A stretch of 64,000 nt of DNA from Phyllostachys edulis (lineage: Eukaryota > Streptophyta > Magnoliopsida > Poales > Poaceae), in the NCBI GenBank assembly GCA_036346405.1, contig CM070566.1:12271533-12335532 (forward strand), given 5' to 3'. Under the pieces are notes generated by a model. The model was not told the DNA's origin and made no database searches. It saw nothing but the letters and a program-made list of their open reading frames with translations. Position 1 is the stretch's first letter. The number at the start of each line of letters is the position of its first letter. Positions 1 through 12,748 of this stretch are shown in pieces. Position numbers and translations under genes: made by a program.

Positions 1-2357
1 CTCGCTTTTGGTGCGTGGTCACTTTGCTTCATGGTTTTAGGTCGCTATCGCGACGACCTTGCGTTTAATGCCGCCACCGTCTTGCCGCCAATGAGCCTTG
101 TGCCAACAGCTTGACTGGTCTCGACTGCTACGCTCTTGGAGACCGCTTGATCGCTGTTATGGTATGCGTGTTCGCCCATGCGTCGGGACGCCTGAGTCAC
201 GTTGGACCGCTTCGTCCTTCCTCGCTCCTTCGATTGTGCCTCCGTTGTTCGGTGCCGTTCGCGCCGTATCGACTTCCGCCTGTGCATTACGGAGATGCCC
301 AGTACTGCACAACGCGTACCATGCGCGACTCTTGCCACTGCTCATCTAAAACCAACTTAAAACTGTCCAAGCCTATCGTCTTCCTTGCTAGTTTGGTTTT
401 CTCTTGCTTTCGTTTACGCCTGCGCCGACTCCTCCGTGTTTAGTTATTTCCATTACTGCCGTGCTCCACTCACGGTTGCTTAGTTCTTTGATTTTTCGTC
501 CTGCGTTTCCGACGACGACATCGACATTATGGGTTACCAACAGAATCTTCGCCTTCATAGTTCTTGCCTTAGTAGCTTTTAGGTCTCACATTTATGGTTT
601 TTCACCTGCCTAATTTGTGGTTTGTCTTGTTTCTTCTGAGTTAGCGCGCGATCGCCACAGATCCAGAGTCAGTCCTCGCAGCCCACGAACTGCCAAGAAG
701 GGATGTGCACGCTATGCGTGGCTCCATGGTTTTCGGTCTTTCCACTGTACCGTTTCTTCACGTTGCTTTGTACGCTTGGCCCACAAGCCCTTCTTGCATG
801 TCTTCTTTCTTTCGTTCGTCCAGTTATGTCGTGTCTCCCTTCAGTATCCTTACATTGCTTCGTGCATTTGGGCCACGGGACCCTCTTCCCTGTCTTGTTG
901 TTCGTTTGGTTCGTCCAGCTATATGTCGTGTCTCCTTCTAGATGCTTGTCTTAGACATGGACCCATCGCGATGGCTACCTTTTCTCTTGTTTTTGTTCTT
1001 TATTTTTTCCCTTGCGATATTCGCTTTCTCGCTTGTCCTCCGAGTCCTAGAGCTCGTGTCACACCCACCATCTCCACGGCTTATTCCCTTCCGAGACCAC
1101 ACTCGGTGTGCTAGATCCGCTTGGTCGAGCTTCGCTTTTGAAACACGCAGCCCATGCCGCCGCCGAAGGCCGACCGCATCCGTCAGAACAATTGCATGCC
1201 GGTGGCGTCGCGTGCCTGCGCCCAGAAGGAAGAGGACGCGTCGACGACGGCATCGTCGGTGGCGAAAACGAAGCGATGGTCTTCTTTGGGTCGTGCCGCC
1301 GACTCGCCAACTCGTTGAACCGCTGGCGAAATCGCTTCTAGAGACGCGGTGGCGATGGCGTGCGACGAGAGGCCGAATGATGGCGTGACCAATTACAAGG
1401 CCGCATCTGCATACTGCTCTTTCTATCTTCTTCTTTTATTTTTCGTTTGATTCTTCGGTTTTCCGATTGTCCACAATCTTGGATTTCAGATCGCGATCCT
1501 CCATTTTCATGCCTCCATTCCAACCGTTAAACCTCACCTCAAAGAAGAGGCGGAAGGACCCCACCGCTTCGCCGTTTCTAGCCGCAACCAAGACCATCAA
1601 AAAAGCCTTGGTCAGGGGTCACTACCTCGCCGCACTGAGGAGGAGGACCTAGCGGCGGTGCCTTCGCTTTGGTTTCTCACTTCTCCCTTTCTTCTCCACG
1701 GTCCCGATTCCAAATCGCAATCCTCCATTTCCATGGCCGCATTTCATTCGTCAGACGACGACCCAACTGTCCAAGGCGGCGAGACCCGAAGCTGTCGCCT
1801 ATCATTTGTAGGTCCAGTCAAGACCACGACAAGGAAATCCCCGCGGTGACGCCACTCAGCGATGACATCGCGCACGGCAACAACAAGGAGGCGCTCTTTT
1901 GTGCGTTGCGCCACCACGCCGTCAGTTCGTCGGAGCGTCGTCCTACTCGCCGAGCGCGCTGGTCCCATCTTGCTTCCTCCACACCACGCCGTTCCTTCCG
2001 TACCAGTCTTCGTTGTCTCCGCGCTCGCGCTACAATCGTCGTGACCGCCTGTGCCGTGCGTGCCAACATGACACTTCCTACCGTAAGGGAATCAAACCGA
2101 GATTTCGGCCCACCCCGCCTTTGTCTCACAACCCCACCGCTATTTGATCGCCCTCTCTTGGATACTTGCCTTACGCTTTGCTTATGTCTTCCTCGCGCTT
2201 CGCTTGCCCCATGTCGACAATCCGTCTTTGTCCATGCTTGCCTTTGCGTCTGTCTTGATTGTTTTGGTTGTTCTTTGTAGGAATAGTATTAACGCCGCGG
2301 ACTTTCGATCGTGGTTGCCAACCGCCTGCAGCGACCAGCGCCTCGCTTGCTCCTCCA
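1..2357. other. Unassigned pyrimidine-rich region
   Basis: The plus strand is rich in C and T with moderate to high GC, like a long 5' leader or promoter-proximal stretch of a plant gene. No reading frame shows a domain I recognise, and the open frames on both strands overlap each other without a dominant one. A sequence resembling a 5' splice site (CCAG then GTATGG) sits at the right edge near 2355-2362, after which the DNA turns AT-rich. It could be a captured gene 5' end upstream of the Helitron, or unrelated DNA. Short internal repeats occur, including related pieces near 1482-1520 and 1707-1745. Confidence 0.35.
761..940 (+). repeat. Imperfect ~92-bp tandem duplication
   Basis: Two adjacent segments, about 761-851 and 853-940, share the same order of words: TTGCTT, TTGGGCCAC or TTGGCCCAC, TTCGTTCGTCCAG or TTGGTTCGTCCAG, and TATGTCGTGTCTCC. 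They differ by many substitutions, so the duplication is old. No function is evident. Confidence 0.6.
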
Positions 2358-4289
2358 GGTATGGCCCCTCTTGATTTGCCCTAGATGATTTTGCTGATAG
2401 CTGTGTACTGATGGATGCTGTCATCTTGCTTGCTGATGTGCTATTGTGCCCAAATGGTTAGCGGTTGGTGCAGTCCAAGAATAGATACAGTTAGCCCTGT
2501 GCATGTGAGGAGCGGTTTTCCTCCTTTATTGACGTATGTGTTATTAGGTGCTGTGTAGTTTGGGTTATTCGAGAGATCAATGGTAGGACAATACATATGA
2601 ATATTCTTTTCAGAAATGTTGCCTGCTGTGCTATGAGGGCATAATTCTCTCTGTTTCGTTGGCCAGTAGCGTAATAAATGTACATTGCACATAGTTGGCT
2701 CGTATTGCATACCAAACAATGTATCAGACGTTCTAAGAGTTGTTATGGCTGGTTGTGAGTTATTTTTCCCTCAATTTACTTTTGGTTATGAGCATTCAGT
2801 TTTGCATGGAAAGTGTATGCACGTACAGAGCTGTTTTTACGTTGTGCGAGGGAATACTAGGAAGTGTTCCTGTTCGATAATAGTCGTGTAATACGTACAA
2901 CCAAGGGACTAAGATTGCAGCTGAGATAGTAGTTTTTACCCTGCAAAGGGAAAATCTATGTTGGCCTACAATTGTTTAGTATTTGTATGTGTTTATCATA
3001 GATAAAGCCTAGCCTAATAGTTAATTGGTTTGGTGGACCCAGGCTATTTTATCTACTTTTCTTTTCGATATGCTTTGTTGGTTTTTTTTTTACTTTGGTT
3101 TAGTATTGAAGTTTTCGTTGATGGTGGCTGCATGCTTTTTGACTTACCGTGATTCGCTACAACAAGCTCATGTGTTCTGTTGTAAATTCTTGCCTGTGTT
3201 CTGTTTTGTCCCAGCTGCTTTCAGTTTGGCCTCAAACGTTTTCTGATGCCGATAGGCACGCCAAGATCGCTGACCCCGTAGGTTATGCAATGACGATGCA
3301 GTCGCGTGCCTTTTACTGGTGTCGTCTCGCTCTTCTGTCTAACTTATGGACGCTTGCACTTACTTCCACTATGCTTATATACGACCGCCCAGATGGCTTG
3401 CCACTACCTCCTCCATTACCTTCGTGCCTTGGTTCTGTCTCACATCTAGGTGCATTCGGATTACTTATTCTGCCAGTTTTCGTGCACCGCGCAGATCTAT
3501 CTGACTTATCAGACATTCACCGTCCTTTGCTCTGACGGTTTGCTCACGTTACTCTGATCTATCTTAGCTATTAAACGCACAACGTCATTTACTCATGTTG
3601 TTCCATGTTATGCTCAAATGTCTTGTTCCATATCTGGCCTTCGGTTGCTCAGTGGCTGTTCTCTTGTTTGCCTTTCTTCATGCCCCATAAGAATTCATTT
3701 ATCTTATTTCCCTTTTGTTTTGTCCGTGCTTGTACCGACAAGCTTCGAGCTCATCTCGCTTCGCAGGTACCGCTATAAACGCCAAGAAACCCATAATCCC
3801 TACGCATTTCCTCATCTTTCTATTTATCTATGATATCTACATGTCGTTTGTTCATGTTTCATTCTTCTCATTACATGCTATAGGGGATCATTTCTACCCT
3901 ATTGTATCTCTCGATGTGGCAAGGCAAAATCGGCAGAGACGTCTCCTCTCCAACAAGCGACGGTTGTTTAATATTCAAGGTTATACGCTAGCCTCATCTT
4001 TCCTAGCCCTCGCCTTCTACTTCGAGATAAAAGCACCCTTTCCTTTCACCGATGTTTCAAGCTTTTATGTTTTGGGCGCTTTATGCCTAAAAAAGGGTTC
4101 TGTGCAAAGTCTATACCCAAAAACCCATCCGTCAGCTCGGCCTTTTCCTTGCCGATTGATTATGTCCAAACACTTAAAGGTTAGTTCGGCCTCCTTTCAT
4201 CGTTGATGCTTGCAGATTATGCCTGGTATCCGTTCCATATGCCTTCTTTTAATAAAGTAAGCTATTTTTCCCGCAATGACATATTCAGC
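2358..4289. other. AT-rich non-coding stretch upstream of the Helitron Rep gene
   Basis: No coding domain is recognisable. The sequence is AT-rich and intron-like, with several weak polypyrimidine/AG sites. It may hold the Helitron 5' region, but I could not find a convincing 5' TC terminus, so the left border of the Helitron is left open. Confidence 0.4.
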
Positions 4290-7200
4290 CGCTCGCCAGA
4301 CTATGGTGCTCCCGACTATGTATGCACACATTGTTCACTATTTTCCGTACCAAGAGAGGGTTTCTAGCTAGAGCGTACCCACACAAAGACGCATTTCTTA
4401 TAACTTATGCTGTCGAAGTGGGAGAATATCCCTGCCACAATCCAAACCATGGCCGCGACCATTACATGATCTCATTTGTTTTAATGGTGGGCCAAGATCT
4501 AAACAGTTCATGCGATTGATCAGGGAATACAATGCTCTTTTTGCATTTACTTCCCTTGGAGTCCACATTGACAGATCCATCAATACGGGTGCCGGCCCTT
4601 ATGTTTTTCGAATAAACGGCGTTGTTCACCATCGCATTGGATCACTTCTCCCAATTGATGGAAGCAAACCTGAGTATGCTCAGCTTTATATATATGATAC
4701 TCAGAATGAAGTTCAAAATAGGCTTGCTATTTTCCAGAATGACTCATCGCACCGCAACCAACCAGATCCTGCTGTTGTGGCTTCTCTGATTGATATGCTT
4801 GATAATTGCAACCCATTGGTCAAGCAATTCAGACTAGCACGCGACCGTTTGCTTTCTTCGGATTCTCCAGAGATAAGCGTCCGGCTCATTGGTACAGACA
4901 CTGAGACATGGCGCCGCTATAGCCTCCCGCCATCGAGCTAGTCGCCTTTAATTGTCGAAGATTTTCCTACTGATGTATCGACATTCGACATTGTTGTTCA
5001 AACACATCACGGTGATTTCAAGCAAATATCACCATTGCACCCCGCTTTAATGGCTTTGCAATATCCTCTGCTATTCCCGTACGGTGATAAGGGTTTCCAC
5101 CTTGGCATCAAATTACGTGAAGCCGATGGTATTCGCACCACAATTCGTGAGGATGTATCCATGCGTGAGTACTATTGCTACTACTTACACTATCGCGCTG
5201 CTGAACCGAATGTTTTTACCTGCTCTGGTAGATTGTCAGACCAGATTATTGTCAACTCCTATTCCTCAGATAGAAGCAAATCGTCTTTCTTACCATACAT
5301 TCAACCAAGATAAACTTCGTCCAAACATACCAGGGCATAACAGATGTCAATTGCTCAAGGTGCACAGACCGCAAAGATGTTGGCATTAAAATGATATTGC
5401 TCGCTAGCTTCATGGTAGTAGAAGATATATGGCCCAAAACTATTACGACTCTATGGCTTTGTGTCGGTCCTATGGTGCTCCGGACTTATTTAGTACATTT
5501 ACGCAATCCAAAGTGGCGGAAATAATCGGCACTACGTTATGAACTCCGCCGTGTCCTTCCGATAGATCTCGATATTGTAACTCGGGTTTACCATATGAAA
5601 TTGCAAGAATATCTCGGCGACATTAAAGATGGCAGTGCTTTTGGACCTATTCGAGCAGGTACCCCGGTTTTATCCTTATGCCTATTTGTTGTCCCGCAGT
5701 GGCCTCACTGCTTACTAAATGTCCTTCCCAACTTCTGTTCTTCGTAGTGATATATACTATAGAGTTTCAGAAAAGAGGGCTCCCTCACGTACATGTTCTT
5801 ACGTGGCTCAAAGACCGAGGCGATGGACCTACGGCTACTTTTATTGATAGCATTATTTCAGCGGAGATACCTGATATTGGTACTGATCCGCTTGGCTATG
5901 CTCTTGTCGAAGAGTTCATGATGCACGGTCCATGTGGAGATCTTAATCCTAAATGCCCTTGCATGAAAAAAGGGAAATGCTCGAAATGGTATCCGAAACG
6001 ATTCTAGAACGAGACAACTATTGATGAAGATGGGTTTCCAATGTATCGGCACCGTGATGATGGCGGTGTTCATTGTCAAGCACGGATTAGGCTTGATAAT
6101 GTATGGGTTGTCCCATATAATTTGTCAATCCTTAAAAATATCAGCCCATCTTAATGTTGAGTGGTGCAACAAAACAAACCTCGTGAAATATCTTTTCAAG
6201 TATTGCACGAAGGTCACGATTGTGCTTCCATGGCATTCAACAGCATCGACACAGCAGTTTCAACAAGTAAGACCAACAATGCTTCCTGATGATAGCGAAT
6301 ATATAAAAGCTCGCTATCTATCAACATGTGAGGCATGCTGGCGATTGTTTGGCTTCGAAATCCATGCTCGCATGCCTTCGGTTGAGCGCCTGTCTGTACA
6401 TTTACCTGGCATGACTAGAATTTCATTCACAGAAACTTCAGACTTGGACAATGTACTGCAGGATCCTAACGGATGTAAAAGCACCTTGACTGAATGGTTC
6501 GTAGCGAACCAACAACATCTAGAGGCCCGTAGCTACACTTATTGTGAATTCCCAACAAAATGGACATGGAACGCTGATCATAAAGTGTGGTCAAGCCGTA
6601 AGAGAGGTACTAAGGTTGGAAGACTAATGCATGTTCACCCAGGCACTGGTGAACTTTTCTATCTAAGAATGTTACTCATGGTTGTCCGAGGTGCCACATG
6701 TTACGAAGACCTACGAACATACGAGGGTGTTGTTTACGAAACTTTTCGTCAAGCATGTCATGCACGTGGCCTCATCGGTGATGATACAGAATGGTTCTCT
6801 CTTTTTGATGAGGCCATTGTATGGGCAACATCCTCACAGTTGAGACATCTATTCATGGCAATTATTCAGTATAATGCCGTGGGTGATGTTCGTGCACTAT
6901 TCAATATGTATTGGCGTAACATGGTTGATGACATCACATACAGAATATCACGTTCACTCAACATGCACGCAGCCGCGATACCTACCTGCTCATTGCAGGC
7001 TCACCTATTGAAGGAACTAGATTCCCTTTTTTCTAATAATGGCATGGTTCTATCATCGTACAATCTCCCAATGCCATCTAGTGAATATGAAAATACTTTT
7101 GGTAATAGGCTTATCACAGAGGAGCTCATATGATAGATTGAACTCCAAACACAGTCGGTGTCTCTCAGATGGCGCCTAAACAATGACCAACGATTTATTT

Positions 7201-8633
7201 ACAATAAAGTCATGCATTCTATCTTCAATGGTCACCATGTTTCTATTTCTCGGTCCGACATGGAGGTATGAACAAAACATTCCTCTCGAATGCGATCATC
7301 TCCAAAGTTAGATCGAAGGCAAGATCGCATTAGCCGTTGCCTCATCAGAGTTGCTTCCTTACTATTACCGGTGGTCGGATGCATGACTCACGCTTCCATA
7401 TCCTCTTGATATAGATGATCAAAGCATGTGTAACATTCACCGTGGTACAATGCTTGGAGAACTTATAAAGAAAGTCGCCTTAGTTCTCGTGGGGCCGAAG
7501 CCCCAATGGCACACGAGACGATGTTTTGAGGCACTCGATCGCACCATGAGAGATATTCTTTCCTGACAATCCTCGCAAACGCAGCTATTCCGCTTCGGTG
7601 GAAAACCGTTGTGCTTTCGGTGGTGATTTCGCATAAATACTACCTATTGTTCAAGGAGGACACGATGTAAACTATTGCCGCTTCCTTATCAAGTCACCAT
7701 TATGGAAGCACGTCGAAATCCTTCGCCTCACTGTGAACATGCGCCTTACTACATCGCATACGCTACTATCGAGCAAAATGACATAGCGGAATTTGCACAG
7801 TGGGTGCTTAACATTGGCGAGGGTCGAATTCCTATGGAGAAACATCCGGGAGACACACGCATCATGGATACAAATACCTCCTGAGTTCTTGCTTAAACCT
7901 GTTGGCGATAGCTTGGCCACAATTATTGATACCATTTATGATGAGTTTGCTCATAATTACGATTCAATTCCTTACTTGTCAGCTCGTGCCATTATATCTT
8001 CGCTTAATACTTTGGTTGACAAAATTAATGCTTCAGTCCTTCTAAAAGTACCTGGACTTCCTAGAGAATACCTGAGTTACGACACCATTAGTGATGCTCT
8101 CGACCATCCATCTGACCACGAGTTGCTTTATCCAACTGAATTTCTTAATTCCATAAGTGTCAAGAATTTCCCCGAGCACATTCTTTCATTAAAGACTGGA
8201 GTGCCTGTTATCCTTCTAAGAAATATAAATCAAACAATGGGACTATGCAATGGCACACGTCTTTTGCTGACTAGGCTAGGAAACCATGTGCTTGAAGCTA
8301 CGGTTATGACTGGAACACACATTGGTGAAACAATTTGCATTCCAAGAATAGTTATTAACTCAAAAAAATCAGAGATGGCCGTTTACATTACAACGTCGCC
8401 AATTCCCAATTAGGCTATGTTATGCAATGACAATAAATAAATGCCAAGGACAGACTCTTCATAAAATCGGTATTTATCTAAAGAATCCAGTTTTCAGCCA
8501 CGGCCAACTTTATGTTGCCATATCAAGGGTTACATCAAGACAAGGACTAAGAATTTTGATTGAAAATGAAGATGGCTCTATTGGATCAGAGACGAGAAAT
8601 GTTGTATACGACGATGTTCTCGCATTTCTTTGA
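4290..8633 (+). pseudogene. Helitron Rep-helicase (RepHel), disrupted
   Basis: RepHel nicks and unwinds DNA for rolling-circle transposition. Seen in order: an N-terminal Cys motif (YVCTHCS at 4317-4337), the Helitron_like_N region (4458-4941, ALFAFTSLGVHID then VVHHRIGSLLP), the MALQYPLLFPYGDKGFH block at 5044, the HUH nickase motif in GLPHVHVLTWL (His codons 5786 and 5792), and the two-tyrosine motif KYLFKYCTK (Tyr codons 6189 and 6201). A PIF1-type helicase follows (7.2-8.6 kb), ending in TINKCQGQTLHKIGIYL and YVAISRVTSRQGL. Breaks include an in-frame TAG at 4939, frameshifts near 5310, 5400, 6010, 7130 and 8410, and a damaged Walker A near 7255-7280 that reads RHGGMNKTFL instead of the usual GxGGTGKT. 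Both Rep catalytic motifs are still present. Length matches a full RepHel, and a GT-AG intron explains one gap. Confidence 0.9.
5659..5747 (+). other. 89-bp intron within the Helitron Rep domain
   Basis: The reading frame GPIRA ends at GCAG|GTACCC and resumes after TTCGTAG|TG with VIYTIEFQKRG, exactly where the family reads continuously into the HUH motif. The excised piece begins GT, ends AG and has a pyrimidine-rich end, fitting a short phase-1 plant intron. Its removal restores the frame at this point. Confidence 0.7.
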
Positions 8634-10251
8634 GTACTCCATCTATATATCAATCTTTTCCCTTTCTACGTTTGTTACCATCTATTATTAATTCAACTTG
8701 CCATCGATCACCGGCCGCTCCCCGTCTTCACAAATCCATGCCGTGCATTTCATCAAACAAGAAACAACACCAGAAAACATGTATGCTGCATTCATGTAAG
8801 GAACATTGCTTCAATTGGAGAAACATCGCCGTCTGTTATATTTTTCAAGGCCAATGCCAAGTTTAAGACTAAGTTATATACATAATAGAGCTCAATGACC
8901 AAAATTGAAGTGTGTCCCTTATTTGACACTATAATTATAGAGCCTCCGTTCATGAATTTAGTTTATATTCCCTAAATTGTTTGTTACTATTTTTGTATTA
9001 TTAATTCGACTATACTATGTAGACCACGTTACATCCTTTTTGCCCAAAATAACTAACAATGATTGCCAATATGCAGACTTACGTCAGACAAATGTACCCT
9101 ACCAAAGAACACTTGGATGTAGCCTCTATCTCAACTCCAGAGGTCAGTTTCATCAAACATTTTTCTTGTCTCTATAGATTCCATTTAATATGCCATTTTC
9201 CTTCAAAACAACTTTAATTTCCATGATGATTTATGGTTTGATTCGAACATGAACTGTTCAGTATCATGTAATGTGCATTGCAAATTCCTTTATTACAAGA
9301 ATAGTTCTTAACTCAAAAAGTCAGAGATGGCCATTTACATTACAACGTCGCCAATTCCCAATTAGGCTATGTTATGCAATGACAATAAATAAATGCCAAG
9401 GACAGACTCTTCATAAAATTGGTATTTATCTAAAGAATCCAGTTTTCCACCATGGCCAACTTTATGTTGCCATATCAAGCGTTACATGAAAACAAGAACT
9501 AAGAATTTTGATTGAAAATGAGGATGGCTCTATTGGATCAGAGACGAGAAATGTTGTATACGACGATGTTTTCGGATTCCTCTGACTACTCCATCTACAT
9601 ATCAATGTTTTCCCTTTCTACGCTTGCTAGCATCTATTATTAATTCAGCTTGCCATCGGTCACCGGCCACTCCACGTCTTCACAGATCCATGCCGTGTGT
9701 TTTATCAAAGAAGAAACAACACCACAAAACATGTATGTTGCATTCATATAAGGAACATTGCTTTGATTGGAAAGACTGTCACCGTCCATTATATTTTTTA
9801 AGGCCCATGCCAAGTTTAAGACTAAGTCATATGCATAATAGAGATCAATGACCAAAAGTGAAGTATGTCCCTTATTTGACACTATAGTTATAGAGCCTCT
9901 GGTTGAGAAATTTAGTTTATATTTCCTAAATTGTTTGTTACTATTTTTGTATTGTCAATTCGACTATACTATGTAGACCACCTTACATCCTTCTTGCCCA
10001 AAATAATTAACAATGATTGCCAATTTGCAGACTTACGTCAGGACAAACAATCCTACCAACAACACTTGGATTTAGCGTCTATCTCAACTCCAAAGGTCAA
10101 TTCATCAAACATTTCTGTTGGCTCTATAGATTCCATTTAGCATGACATTTTTCTGCAAAACAACTTGAATTTCCATGATGATTTACAGTGTGCTTCGCAC
10201 ATGAACTGTTTAGTATCGTGCAGTGTACCATTGCAGATTGCTTTATTACTT
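8344..10251 (+). repeat. 954-bp tandem duplication of the helicase 3' end and flank
   Basis: Positions 8344-9297 and 9298-10251 are two head-to-tail copies, clear from the shared words AATAGTT, GAGATGGCC, TTAGGCTATGTTATGCAATG and from the matching downstream stretch up to CATGAACTGTT. The junction falls in TTTATTAC|AAGAATAG at about 9297. The copies differ by scattered substitutions and small indels, so the event is not recent but is younger than the block duplication further right. Confidence 0.85.
9298..9585 (+). pseudogene. Duplicated C-terminal helicase fragment
   Basis: This is the second copy of the last ~95 codons of the Helitron helicase, with the same TINKCQGQTLHKIGIYL motif and the same tail up to a TGA at 9583-9585. 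It lacks all upstream helicase motifs and so cannot act alone. It differs from the first copy by a TGA replacing the Arg codon after YVAISSVT, and by substitutions near the stop. It arose as part of the 954-bp tandem duplication. Confidence 0.85.
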
Positions 10252-12650
10252 GCTTTTTTGCTATTCACTCATATACCTATGTACATTTTTAGGCATTAAC
10301 ATACACATGTATCTTATGTTTTTGGCCTACCGAAAGTTATAATTTCTTAGATTTTTTTTTAAAGCTGGATCCAATCGGTTTATTGTTATCTATAGGGCGG
10401 GGTGCCACCATGTAATGCTTAAAAACACAATAAAAAAAGATAAAGCAATGCCACATCCTATAGAGAGCATTGGCATAGTCATTGCAAACTGAATTAATTA
10501 CTGATTGATCTTGCCTCTTTGAAATGTACTTATCAACAGCAAACATTTGGATTTGGCACATAAAAACATACATAACTAAGAAACCACCTTTACTGACATA
10601 ACATATATTAAGTCTATGCTATTATTTTTACCTTTCCAGTTTCTCATTTACGTTCCAATGTCTCTGCATGTTGTTATGATCTACATAAGCATTTATTCAC
10701 TAACTAGACTGTATTTTTTTTCTTCCAAGTTTCATATCTAAAATATGTCTTGCACCATATGCAGCGCACAGCTATTCACAAGTTAAGCAAACGAAATAGG
10801 ATTGAAGACCTTGATAACCATACAAAAAAACACTGCACCGCTAGATAAGTTTCAAGACCATAAAAGCTGAACAGCTAACTTAACTAAGATAACATACATT
10901 AAGTCTATCATACTATTCTCGACTTTACAGTTTCTCATTTGTATTGAGATATTTCTATGTGCTGTTATGATTTATATAAACGTTTGTTAACTCGTTAGAT
11001 TGTATAGCTTTTTATCGAGCTCATATTTAAAATATGTCTGAAACACTCTTCAGGGTACAAGTATTTACAAGTTAAGCTAACAAAATAGGATTGAACACCA
11101 TAATAGTTATACAAGATTTACATTGCGCTGCTAAATCAATTCTAAGAACATAAAACCCTATAATTTTCCTCAAAATTGTTAATGATTCTGTTACTACGAA
11201 CCAGGGGAAAAAAACGTGTACAGTTAAATTTTGTCGCTTATATTTCCACGTATGGTTTGCTGTTAGATATACTTTTATAGTACTAAAATTTAACTACAAT
11301 AGGGTTCCACTTTTTACTACACGTTGTTTTTCCTAGATGCACGCTCATGCCCATGTACCTACTTTGCCTGTCTGAGACCTAGCACTTCTGTTTCATCTGT
11401 CGTGCCATTTCCTACCATTGCCATTACTCTGTATATAGAAATGACACGTGCATTGTTATATCTAATTCCCTTCCTATTTCAAGTTCGTTTGCTCATCATA
11501 CGAACAAAGCTGGGTGATCTGATTTTCAGGTTAAATGACCATTTCATCCATGTTTAGCATTGTGCAATACGCCATTGCAAACTAATTTGTTGCCTATTTG
11601 CTTACCGTTCATTAACATACCTACGTTCACTTCTAGACATACACAGAAATATATGTGCTATGTTCTTAACCTACCAGAACTTACAGCTTTATCCCTTTTA
11701 GAAAGACCTGAATCTAATTAGTTTGTTGTTACGTATAAGTTAGAGCTTCATTACGCAATGATACAGTGCACAGTGAAAAAAAGGGTCAGAAAATAGCCCT
11801 ATTCTATAAAGGAGCCATTGAATGGTCATTTCAGATTAAACTGACACCAACCGACCGCCTTCTTTTTTATATATGCTTATCGATAATAGACGCCCGGACT
11901 TGACAACTAAAAACATACATAGCTAAACAATTGTCTTAAATGACATAATGACACACTAAGTCCATCCAATTGTTTTAGGCTTTTCAATTTCTCATTTATG
12001 TTCCATGCCTCTACGTGTTGTTGTGATCTATATAGGCATTTGTTCACTAATTATGTTCTATAACTTTTGCCTCACTAATTAGGTTAGATAGTTTTTTCAG
12101 AATCACATTTAAAACATGTTCCGAGCCATGTACAGACTATAAATATTCACAAGTTAAGCTAAGAAGATAGCATTGAACAGCATAATAGCTATCCAAAAAA
12201 TTCAAGACCGCTACTAAATAAGTTTCTACAACACAAAACGCTTGGTTTTTCCTCCAAATTGATGATGCTTGTGTTTCTTACCTTTATGTATACAAATGAC
12301 TTACAAAAAAAATGTACTTAGTTTTAGAGGAACCATGCTTAGTATAGCATGAATCTAGAAGGAAGCAAGCATTTTTTATCGCTAGGCTATGTACAAGGCA
12401 AACCATTTCCCTGTTGTGGCATTGTAAGATCGGCGCTTGAACTAATCAACCACATTGTTTTTGCTAGATGTACGATACTTGCCATGCAGCTACTCTGCCT
12501 GTCTAAGACCTACGATCTTTATTTCGTTTTCCTACCATTTACTGTTTTGCACCACTATCTAATTCACTACCTGTTTTGCTCTTGCTTGCTCATCATGCAA
12601 ACAAAGTTATGTAGTTTGATTTCGCTTGCCGAGTTATACAAATAGATTTG
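10200..12650 (+). repeat. Diverged tandem block duplication inside the Helitron
   Basis: The AT-rich DNA between RepHel and the RPA gene contains two diverged blocks. Block A covers about 10200-11560 and block B about 11560-12650. Sub-unit a (near 10200 and 11560) shares a CATTGCAAACT-type word and a CATACATAACTAA-type end. Sub-unit b, about 290 bp, occurs three times (10588, 10881 and 11935), each with TTTCTCATTT, GTTATGAT or GTTGTGAT, ATTCACAAGTTAAGC and a CATAAAA-type end. Sub-unit c (near 11300 and 12440) shares CCTGTCTAAGACCTA-like words and GCTCATCAT. Block A therefore has order a-b-b'-c and block B a-b-c. No coding content is seen. Confidence 0.65.
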
Positions 12651-12748
12651 CATGTTCAAGCCTACTCCACACACACTTATCTTCGATACACTGCTCATTT
12701 CCCATTACATAACTCCTGAGACTGGCTTTCCTTTTTAGAAACCATTTT

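Noticed and set aside
98..1392. Overlapping plus- and minus-strand open frames near the window start
   Set aside because: None dominates, no domains are recognisable, and composition bias explains their length.
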